From CAYWJT01 sp964458655 (GTDB taxonomy: Bacteria; Acidobacteriota; Aminicenantia; Aminicenantales; Saccharicenantaceae): 7,030 bases of DNA. A program made the position numbers and the translations under genes. Location: NCBI GenBank assembly GCA_964458655.1, contig CAYWJT010000082.1, positions 1 through 7,030 of the forward strand, read 5' to 3'. This document shows, piece after piece, positions 1 through 5,583 of this stretch. The first letter of the stretch is position 1. Each line of letters begins with the position of its first letter. Under the pieces are notes generated by a model that saw only the letters and a program-made list of their open reading frames with translations, was not told the origin of the DNA and did not search any database.

Positions 1-754
1 CGGAAAGCGTATCGGCAATTTCCAACATCTTGTCGAAGTTCTTGGGTCGTATAAAAGGCCCTGGATAAAGATCAACTCCATTCCAAAAGTCCAGGGGGAC
101 GAAATCCCTTGTGAAGTGCCTCTCGCTATGATGGCCGAATCTGTCATAGATTATCAAGAAATATTCAGCCCGTCCCGAAAAGCAATAAAACTTATAATCC
201 GAAGGTGGCTTACCCTTCTCTTCTATGTATTCTTCTATCATTATTTGGGGTGATATATTTTTATAACACCAAGCCATGCCAAGAAATGTCGAGTACGTAA
301 AGTTATTTTTTAAATATGCTTTTATTCTCTCAGTGATATATAATTGATTAGCCTGCTTCTTATTTGTTACAAAAATATTATAACCGGCCCCATGATTTGT
401 TTTGATAACAAATCTTTGCGGCAAAGCACCAAAAGGAATTTCTTCTGTTCTTTGTCCTGTCCATAATAATGGAACCAGATATCCGGACCCTATTCTTTTT
501 TCTGCATATTTTCTTGCCTCTAACTTATCTGAAAGGTGCGTCCATAAATAATCCCTTTCAAATAACATTCGATGCCAAATCTTTTCAGAGAACGTTCGAG
601 GCTTTTTAAACCTCGGAAAATACCTATGTTCTTTAATGAATTTCAAGCTGCATAAAAATCTATATAATAAATCGGCTGGCCTATCCCCTAATATTCGAGC
701 ATATCTTCTACAAAGATTTTCGTAAAAGACCTTATATCCCGATTTCTTTTTCAT
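1..754 (-). CDS. TupA-like ATP-grasp protein of polysaccharide biosynthesis (3' end outside window)
   Basis: The frame is open without a stop from the ATG at 754 to the left edge: 251 codons are visible and the C-terminus is missing. I recognise the TupA-like ATP-grasp family, named after teichuronopeptide biosynthesis protein TupA and common in surface-polysaccharide clusters. Hallmarks are the segment FPRFKKPRTFSEKIW (residues 46-60), the nucleotide-binding stretch FVIKTNHGAGYNI (115-127, with K118 and the glycine loop), IEEYI (173-177) and DYKFYCFSG (186-194), followed by a YDRFG segment near 203. The family is thought to be cytoplasmic and to use ATP to form an amide (peptide-like) bond on a glycan; the substrate cannot be read from sequence. 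Members are usually near 280-300 aa, so perhaps 30-50 residues are cut off. The codon just before the ATG is TAG, so this is the first possible start, although no Shine-Dalgarno is evident. The gene is divergent from the asparagine-synthetase-like gene. Family call firm, function inferred. Confidence 0.88.
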   Translation of the reverse strand, partial: MKKKSGYKVFYENLCRRYARILGDRPADLLYRFLCSLKFIKEHRYFPRFKKPRTFSEKIWHRMLFERDYLWTHLSDKLEARKYAEKRIGSGYLVPLLWTGQRTEEIPFGALPQRFVIKTNHGAGYNIFVTNKKQANQLYITERIKAYLKNNFTYSTFLGMAWCYKNISPQIMIEEYIEEKGKPPSDYKFYCFSGRAEYFLIIYDRFGHHSERHFTRDFVPLDFWNGVDLYPGPFIRPKNFDKMLEIADTLS

Positions 755-762
755 CTAATACA

Positions 763-791
763 CATATATTAGTAATTTTCACCATAGTCAA
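763..791 (-). promoter_or_regulatory. Candidate promoter next to the TupA-like start
   Basis: On the minus strand TTGACT (791-786) is followed after exactly 17 nt by TATATG (768-763). The -35 matches 5 of 6 consensus positions and the -10 matches 4 of 6. The -10 ends only 8 nt before the ATG at 754, so a transcript started here would begin almost at the start codon and be leaderless, which fits the lack of a Shine-Dalgarno. An alternative promoter lies further upstream (925-953). Confidence 0.4.
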
Positions 792-797
792 GGAGGG

Positions 798-835
798 GGG
801 CTCGGACATCGGGCCCACTCTTCCCGAAGGAAAAG
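798..835. repeat. Two adjacent hairpins in the TupA-like upstream region
   Basis: Hairpin one: GGGCTCG (798-804), loop GACAT, CGGGCCC (810-816). Read as plus-strand RNA it is a 7-bp stem with one G-U pair; on the minus strand that pair becomes a C-A mismatch. Hairpin two, read as minus-strand RNA: CUUUUCC (835-829), loop UUCG, GGAAGAG (824-818). It is a 7-bp stem with one G-U pair and a C-G-closed UUCG tetraloop, a known very stable loop; on the plus strand it has one mismatch. No T tract follows either on either strand, so they are not standard intrinsic terminators. They would lie in the leader if transcription starts at the upstream promoter. Confidence 0.45.
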
Positions 836-924
836 ATAATATAGCAAGCACAGAATAGACCTAGTTTAGGATTGATTTTCAATTTGATGCTAAATTACTA
901 ACTGGATCTAGTCGAGACGAGTAG

Positions 925-953
925 AAAGTATCTATTTCCGCCTTTTTTGTCAA
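925..953 (-). promoter_or_regulatory. Alternative upstream promoter for the TupA-like gene (weak)
   Basis: A perfect TTGACA -35 box (953-948) is spaced 17 nt from TACTTT (930-925), which matches the -10 consensus at only 3 of 6 positions. Transcription from here would give a leader of about 160 nt containing the UUCG hairpin. It is listed because of the exact -35 and ideal spacing; the -10 is poor. Confidence 0.25.
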
Positions 954-1203
954 TTAAGCTTCCTCCCAATCCAGCACACTTTCTTCGTTATAGAAACCTA
1001 CCTGCCATGCAACCGTGGAGAGGTGCTGTTTTTGCAGAAAAGATAATAAACCCCTTTTTCAGGGAAGTCACTAACGTCGCAACAGGACAACAATATGGCA
1101 GCCCGCGTTTTCAATTATTTTCTTTCTGGTTTTATTCTTCCGGGACCGCTTATCGACTCCTAACGCATGTCATAACAACTTTTCTGGGCGGTGTCTTATC
1201 TTA

Positions 1204-1232
1204 TTGCGCTACCTCTTTTTGCAAGATATAAT
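1204..1232 (+). promoter_or_regulatory. Promoter of the asparagine-synthetase-like gene
   Basis: A perfect TATAAT -10 box (1227-1232) lies 17 nt downstream of TTGCGC (1204-1209), a poor -35 (3 of 6). The -10 ends 10 nt before the ATG at 1243, placing the expected transcription start about 3-5 nt before the start codon, so the mRNA would be essentially leaderless. The possible TTG start at 1204 would sit inside the -35, which argues against using it as the translation start. Confidence 0.5.
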
Positions 1233-1242
1233 ACATAATAGA

Positions 1243-3069
1243 ATGAGCTATTTTATCGCTTGCTATAAATCAGCTTCTTTTAATTCAGAACTTCTCGCTA
1301 CAAACTATATCCCCATTGTGCCAGATGCGGAAAGAAAAGATACCTTGGTCGCTGAAGATAACCGCACATTATTGTCTATTTACGGCCGCAACAAGCCAAT
1401 ACGCGATATCTTTCATCGAAATAAGGAAACGGGATCATGGATTGCGATCATTGGCACTCCTCTAGTTGGACTTAATAATGAAGGAGAAAATAATGACTTA
1501 TTAAAAAGCTTTTTTCAGGATCCCAATACCCTAATAAAAGAAAAGGTTGACGGATGCTGGTGCATCTTGGCTTACGATGCAATCAAAGATATTTTTTATG
1601 CGTGCACAGACTACGATAACACCGTTCCTATTTATTATGCCGTAACCTCTAAAGGAGTTTTTTTTTCAAGTCACGAACTTCCCTTGGCAAGATTTCTTGG
1701 TAGCCAAATTGACCCTTTGGGCTTTTCTATGGCAATTCAGCTAAAGCTATCATGGGGATCTTATACCCGATTTAAAGATATAAAGAAACTCTTGCCCGCT
1801 CAATTGCTCAACTTTAGGGGGCTTGAAGAACCCTCGAGCAATGAATTCTGGCGACCTTCGGATGAAAAGCAATGGACGGGCAAACTGGACGATGTGATAT
1901 ACAATTGGCTTGATATCCTGAAAAAATCGGTTTTTTCATTTTTTGAAAGTTCGACTAATAAAACGGTCATTTGCGATATTACCGGCGGGGAAGATTCAAG
2001 GTTAATATTATCAACTGTGCACAATCTCAATATTCCCTTTACGGCCATGGTTGATGGAGATGAAAGCAGTCTTGACGTAATCATCGCCAAAAAGCTTGCG
2101 CACACGGGTGGCTTCCCCCTAATCATTAGGCCTATACCTATTTTGTCCGAAGAAGAATTATTGATAAAGGCAATTGATATTAGCCTATTCAATGATGCAT
2201 ATCAGGATTATTTTGCTTCTTGCGCATCTTATGCTCTTGACTCATTATCTCCTTCCATTAACTCCGCCTACGTAAAATACTGTGGAGCGCCAGGCGGTGA
2301 AGTCTTTAGGGGCTCTTATTATATGAGAGGCAAAGCGTTATTTCCCTCTAGTACTAAATATTTCGATCACAAGTTTTTCATAAAAATGAAATACCTTCTA
2401 GATTTTTATCCCGGTCTTCTCCAACTTTCCGATAACGATCTTAAACAAGTGATCTATGAACTGGTAGATAGAGCTTTGCTAGAAGTTTCTGGTTTCCCAG
2501 TGGGAACTAAAATTGACCACTTGTTGCGAGTATTCCAAACATGCAATACTGGTCTTATATATAAAATTCCACGATATTTGCCATTTGCCTCCAGAGATCT
2601 GACAAGATCGATTTATAATATTCCACCTAAGTTCAAAAAGGGAGGCAAATTGACAAAAGCCTGTACGGAAATTCTATTCCCTGAAATTGCTTTAGTAAAA
2701 ACTCAAAAAGGAGTACCTACAATAAGGAAAAATACTTCGCGATATTATATGTTCATCCCAGAACACTTTTCAGCGGTAAAATCTATCACTGCCGGCGCCT
2801 TATCGAGGCTTCTGAAATGGAGGGACTCCAATAAGCCTGATTTAAACTGGGACCGAAACTCTTGGGCTATTAAGGCTCTCTTACGAACACCTCCATATTG
2901 TCGTTGGTTTTCATCATCCGACTCCATGGTTACCGGAGGCTTATATAACCCCAAGTCTTTAAATTCTATTCTTACAAGCGCCAGAGAAAGAACGACAAGA
3001 TTCGTCCCTACGCTGGGAAGAATCATCTCTCAAGAGTTAGCCTGCCGGTGGGTTTATAAGGAATATTAA
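1243..3069 (+). CDS. Asparagine-synthetase-like protein with degenerate glutaminase domain
   Basis: The product is a 608-aa cytoplasmic protein of the AsnB-like family. Residues about 1-195 match a class II glutaminase-like domain: DGCWCILAYD (103-112) and TDYDNTVPIYY (122-132) occupy the places of the usual DGxFAxxxYD and RDxxGxxPLYY. The catalytic cysteine at position 2 is absent (the protein begins MSYF), so glutamine hydrolysis is unlikely. The synthetase domain follows: PP-loop TGGEDS (247-252) in place of the common SGGxDS, then GAPGGEVFRG (348-357), and a C-terminal PFASRDLTRSIYNIPPKFK segment (447-465) typical of polysaccharide- and peptide-cluster homologues. Such enzymes adenylate a carboxylate and form an amide; here the ammonia source and substrate are unknown. 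I chose ATG 1243 over TTG 1204 because the latter lies in the promoter. No Shine-Dalgarno is evident. The gene is visibly more A+T-rich than the right-hand operon. Family call firm; activity could be altered or lost. Confidence 0.85.
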   Translation: MSYFIACYKSASFNSELLATNYIPIVPDAERKDTLVAEDNRTLLSIYGRNKPIRDIFHRNKETGSWIAIIGTPLVGLNNEGENNDLLKSFFQDPNTLIKEKVDGCWCILAYDAIKDIFYACTDYDNTVPIYYAVTSKGVFFSSHELPLARFLGSQIDPLGFSMAIQLKLSWGSYTRFKDIKKLLPAQLLNFRGLEEPSSNEFWRPSDEKQWTGKLDDVIYNWLDILKKSVFSFFESSTNKTVICDITGGEDSRLILSTVHNLNIPFTAMVDGDESSLDVIIAKKLAHTGGFPLIIRPIPILSEEELLIKAIDISLFNDAYQDYFASCASYALDSLSPSINSAYVKYCGAPGGEVFRGSYYMRGKALFPSSTKYFDHKFFIKMKYLLDFYPGLLQLSDNDLKQVIYELVDRALLEVSGFPVGTKIDHLLRVFQTCNTGLIYKIPRYLPFASRDLTRSIYNIPPKFKKGGKLTKACTEILFPEIALVKTQKGVPTIRKNTSRYYMFIPEHFSAVKSITAGALSRLLKWRDSNKPDLNWDRNSWAIKALLRTPPYCRWFSSSDSMVTGGLYNPKSLNSILTSARERTTRFVPTLGRIISQELACRWVYKEY

Positions 3070-3071
3070 AT

Positions 3072-3227
3072 ATGGATAAGAAAACCCAGAGCTGGTGTAT
3101 AGTTTTGCTCTCAATGTGGAATAGGAGGCCTGCCCATTATAAGGTCTTCCATAAAGGAAAAGTACGTTGCTGCAGCGTTTACGTACACCTATTATTTAAT
3201 TGTCAAACTCAATTGATTATTAAATGA
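3072..3227 (+). CDS. Possible 51-aa small ORF, unknown function
   Basis: An ATG lies 2 nt after the stop of the asparagine-synthetase-like gene and opens a 51-codon frame ending in TGA (3225-3227). AAGGA (3058-3062), inside the last codons of the upstream gene, is 9 nt from this ATG, a plausible ribosome binding site that would couple the two genes. The peptide is basic and cysteine-containing (WCIV near residues 8-11, RCC at 32-34, NCQ at 43-45) with no clear membrane segment. I recognise no family. It could be a real small protein, a remnant of a lost gene, or chance: the frame is short and its 3' part overlaps the palindromic stretch. Low confidence. Confidence 0.28.
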   Translation: MDKKTQSWCIVLLSMWNRRPAHYKVFHKGKVRCCSVYVHLLFNCQTQLIIK

Positions 3228-3239
3228 AATAAAATAGGT
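3187..3239. repeat. Imperfect 53-bp palindrome between convergent genes
   Basis: The outer arms are ACCTATT and AATAGGT (7 bp, perfect). Inside are ATTT (3194-3197) with AAAT (3222-3225) and AATTG (3198-3202) with CAATT (3210-3214) around a 7-nt loop. The bulges (GATTATT and about 7 nt near 3226-3232) lie on the right-hand side. The stem is A/T-rich and near-symmetrical, so transcripts of either strand could fold. It could act as a weak bidirectional end or 3' stabiliser, or be an accident of A/T-rich sequence. Confidence 0.4.
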
Positions 3240-3288
3240 TTCATGGCAATATATTTACACTAACATTATTTTTACATTGTTAGAAGCC

Positions 3289-4647
3289 TTAATCTCCGGA
3301 AAAATAGCCTTTAAGGCTTGCTAAGTCCGCCTTTCCCTCCTTTTTCATCACCATATTGCCCACCTTAAGTATCAGGAAGGCGTTCATGACTGCGCCTACA
3401 ACGGCGAACAATAAGACAGTCTGATAAACATTTAGATATGATCCGCCTATAACCAAGACGAGCGTTCGCAACGCCAGTAATCCGCTGTCATAAAAAAAGA
3501 CGAACCGCTGTACTCTTATTATTCGGGCGAACAATACAGCCGGCAGATTACAGAACACTACAGCAAGCCAGATAATCAAGCTACGGGCAAATTCGCCGGC
3601 AAGATGCCAGCGCGCCCCAAATATAACCGAAAATATCTGAGGCGCCCAGATTATTAGCACTATTGAGGGAATTAGGGCTATAAAAAAAAGAACGGCCGTT
3701 GTTCTTATATACAAGGACGCCAAGCTCTTACCCTGATGCTGAGATTCGCCGGCCTTCTGGAACAATACCTGCCGTAGAGCGGTCAAGACAAAACCCATGG
3801 GAACTTGTAAAATGCTCACTCCGAATGCATAGGCACCCGCCACTGAAATATTATAGAAGCGAGTTAAAAGAAGCACGGGCAGGCCAGAAGAAAGGGCATT
3901 GATCACGTTTTGAGAAGCCGAATACAGCGGGAAATCGCGGTATTCTGCGGCAAGCCGCTTTATTTTCAGCCAGTTAACTGATGATCTAAGGACGGGCAGT
4001 TCAGATAACAATACGCGGCTAATGTTTATGCTCGCTAGTATATTAGCGAGAATATTGCTCATTACCAAGCCGACAGCACCCATCCTAAGCGAGCCGAATA
4101 TTATTCGGCTCCCATTTGAGGAGACGCTGCGGACCACCTGCGAAGCCGAAGTTTGCTTGAAAGCCTTGACCCTTACAGCCCAGGCTTGAAAGGCGTTATT
4201 GAGACCTGAGGTAAGCGTGGCTATGACCAGCATAGCTAAAGCCCAGACCCCTTGAGTTTTCATCAGATTATTCGCCGTCCCGGGTGTCAATACGCAAAAC
4301 AACAGCGCTAAGAAACTTATGATGCCAGTGCTCAATATAGAGACCGCAAATAGATTTATCGCGTCCTCTTTTTCTCTTGGAAGCATGATTGCTTGTGTGT
4401 ATTCCAACGTCACGCCGGCGGAGATAACCCCAGCGACAGCACTAAAAGAACCGAAAACGCCGAATTCCGCTGGCGTGAAAAGGCGGCTTATGATGGGAGA
4501 CATCGCGTAACCGATGATCTGAGCGAGCGCAGTGCCCGACATCACGATGATGATATTTCTTAAGAAAGTAGACGCTTTCAACGCATTGACTGTGTGTATC
4601 AAGGCCGTTTTTGTTTTTGAATTCGGCCGGATCGGGCTTATTATCAT
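3289..4647 (-). CDS. Wzx-type polysaccharide flippase (oligosaccharide exporter)
   Basis: The product is a 452-aa integral inner-membrane protein of the polysaccharide biosynthesis/flippase (MOP exporter) superfamily, which moves undecaprenyl-linked repeat units from the cytoplasmic to the periplasmic face. It has a dozen or so hydrophobic segments, for example near residues 31-52, 64-80, 100-120, 135-150, 192-210, 255-290, 316-338, 355-375, 388-402 and 406-428. The N-terminal RLFTPAEFGVFGSFSAV (55-71) and EYTQAIMLPREKEDA (82-96) are typical of the family's LPS/EPS branch. Length is normal. The ATG at 4647 lies 13 nt after the glycosyltransferase stop but has no clear Shine-Dalgarno; a TTG at 4683 (12 residues longer, overlapping the upstream gene by 23 nt) is possible. 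Third gene of the operon and convergent with the asparagine-synthetase-like gene. Function firm; repeat-unit specificity not predictable. Confidence 0.92.
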   Translation of the reverse strand: MIISPIRPNSKTKTALIHTVNALKASTFLRNIIIVMSGTALAQIIGYAMSPIISRLFTPAEFGVFGSFSAVAGVISAGVTLEYTQAIMLPREKEDAINLFAVSILSTGIISFLALLFCVLTPGTANNLMKTQGVWALAMLVIATLTSGLNNAFQAWAVRVKAFKQTSASQVVRSVSSNGSRIIFGSLRMGAVGLVMSNILANILASINISRVLLSELPVLRSSVNWLKIKRLAAEYRDFPLYSASQNVINALSSGLPVLLLTRFYNISVAGAYAFGVSILQVPMGFVLTALRQVLFQKAGESQHQGKSLASLYIRTTAVLFFIALIPSIVLIIWAPQIFSVIFGARWHLAGEFARSLIIWLAVVFCNLPAVLFARIIRVQRFVFFYDSGLLALRTLVLVIGGSYLNVYQTVLLFAVVGAVMNAFLILKVGNMVMKKEGKADLASLKGYFSGD

Positions 4648-4660
4648 GCTTCGGGCAGGA

Positions 4661-5572
4661 TCAGAAGTCTCGCTTCTTAACAAGCTCTATTCCCAGCATG
4701 GCCAGCAGAAAACTGAAGTGATGCGCTTCTTTTTCCAGGCATTTTACAACCATATGCGTGCCAATCAAGGAACAAAAAGGGAGATAGGCCGAATATGCCA
4801 TAACCGCTAAAATTGACCTAAGGAACAACACCAAGCGACGAAAATAACTCACGTTTTCGCCGAAGCTTTTATATGAATTATATCCATGAACAAGGGCACG
4901 CTTAATATAATACTTCTTTGTCCAACGCTCGGGAGGCACGGTTTCATATACGGGAGCTTCTTCAACAAAAACGAACCTGTAGCCGAGGTCCATGGCCCGC
5001 CTGAAGAAATCCCTATCCGATCCGCTCGTTTTCCATTTAAGGTCGAATAAAAGATTATGCTCGTCGAACACTTTTCTTTTAAGAAGGACATTCCCGGTCC
5101 TGGTTTGATTCCATTCAAGCAGGGTACCGGTACGATACACCGGACGTTCACATATCCTCCCTTTGAGCAGCCACCGTGGCGGCATGCGTTCAAACCAAGG
5201 GAAGACAGGGCCCAGCGCCCCGTCGACATCGAAGGTTTGGAGCACCCTATACATGGTAATCAGCCAACGAGACGACGGAAATTCATCATCGTCTATTATG
5301 GCGATAAATTTTCCTTCGGCCAATCGGACAGCGTGATTCCTGGCGGCCGGAATAGTCTGTTCCTTCTCAACGGCATACTTAATATCAAGGCCAAGCTCGC
5401 GCCTCAAGTTTGCGACCGTCTTTTCGGCCGAACCCAGGCAATCGTTGTCAACGACAATGATAGAAAAATCGAACGCTCCTTCGGTTTCTTGGCACTTTAA
5501 TTTGCGCAGCAGACGCCCTAGCATCTCATTGCGCTTGAACGTACAGATACATACCGAGATATGGTCTATCAT
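4661..5572 (-). CDS. Family 2 glycosyltransferase, ExoM-like
   Basis: The product is a 303-aa inverting GT-A glycosyltransferase resembling ExoM of succinoglycan synthesis, expected to add a sugar from a nucleotide donor to the lipid-linked repeat unit at the cytoplasmic membrane face. Seen: the N-terminal strand SVCICTFKRNEML (6-18), VVDND (40-44), ARNHAVRLAEGKFIAIIDDDE (77-97; D94-D96 is the metal/donor-binding DxD), GALGPVFP (118-125), TRTGNVLLKR (157-166), SGSDRDFFRR (183-192, holding the presumed base region) and VYETVPPERW (208-217). A hydrophobic C-terminal stretch near 246-272 may anchor it. The frame is open upstream to 5707, but those 45 residues overlap the polymerase gene; ATG 5572 is preferred because it has AGGA 7 nt upstream and the conserved fold starts at residue 5. 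Four nt separate it from the polymerase stop, implying translational coupling. Family firm; donor and acceptor unknown. Confidence 0.92.
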   Translation of the reverse strand: MIDHISVCICTFKRNEMLGRLLRKLKCQETEGAFDFSIIVVDNDCLGSAEKTVANLRRELGLDIKYAVEKEQTIPAARNHAVRLAEGKFIAIIDDDEFPSSRWLITMYRVLQTFDVDGALGPVFPWFERMPPRWLLKGRICERPVYRTGTLLEWNQTRTGNVLLKRKVFDEHNLLFDLKWKTSGSDRDFFRRAMDLGYRFVFVEEAPVYETVPPERWTKKYYIKRALVHGYNSYKSFGENVSYFRRLVLFLRSILAVMAYSAYLPFCSLIGTHMVVKCLEKEAHHFSFLLAMLGIELVKKRDF

Positions 5573-5583
5573 GAATTCATCCT
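5573..5583 (-). promoter_or_regulatory. Ribosome binding site deciding the glycosyltransferase start
   Basis: AGGA (5583-5580) sits 7 nt before the ATG at 5572 and overlaps the last sense codons and the TGA (5579-5577) of the polymerase gene. This supports coupled translation and the shorter 303-aa glycosyltransferase. Confidence 0.6.

Larger units (their letters stand above)
755..1242. other. Divergent intergenic region, no convincing gene
   Basis: This 488-nt gap separates two divergent genes and should carry both of their promoters. It holds candidate promoters for each direction, two adjacent GC-rich hairpins at 798-835, and the motif AGGAGGGGGG at 791-800 that is not followed by a start codon. 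A 94-codon open frame (947-1231, plus strand) starts at TTG without a ribosome binding site and resembles no family I know. A 25-codon minus-strand frame (809 to 732) overlaps the start of the TupA-like gene out of frame. I do not call either as a gene. No ops/JUMPstart element (GGCGGTAG) was found on either strand. Confidence 0.6.
3070..3288. other. Convergent intergenic region rich in inverted repeats
   Basis: The gap lies between the 3' ends of the asparagine-synthetase-like gene and the flippase gene. Inverted repeats seen: GTACGT (3162-3167) with ACGTAC (3181-3186); ACCTATT (3187-3193) with AATAGGT (3233-3239), enclosing AATTG (3198-3202) with CAATT (3210-3214) and further A/T pairs with bulges; and CTAACA (3260-3265) with TGTTAG (3278-3283), 5 nt past the flippase stop. 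None is a GC-rich stem followed by a T run, so no classical intrinsic terminator is called for either gene. The left part overlaps a possible small ORF (3072-3227). Confidence 0.5.

Noticed and set aside
791..800. AGGAGGGGGG as a plus-strand ribosome binding site
   Set aside because: No start codon with an extended open frame follows at a suitable distance; it instead forms part of the first hairpin arm.
732..809. 25-codon minus-strand frame overlapping the TupA-like start, a possible upstream ORF
   Set aside because: No Shine-Dalgarno, very short and out of frame with the gene; nothing beyond an ATG and a stop supports it.
947..1231. 94-codon plus-strand open frame in the divergent intergenic region
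   Set aside because: It has a TTG start with no ribosome binding site, unusual composition and no recognisable family, and its end overlaps the promoter of the next gene. Chance or a decayed remnant is more likely.
3071..3100. Stem AGAGC/GCTCT just after the asparagine-synthetase-like gene as an intrinsic terminator
   Set aside because: Only five base pairs with a 14-nt loop and no following T run.
4849..5500. Open frames of 126 aa (minus) and 147 aa (plus) inside the glycosyltransferase gene
   Set aside because: They are other-frame readings of a well-supported coding region with clear GT2 motifs.
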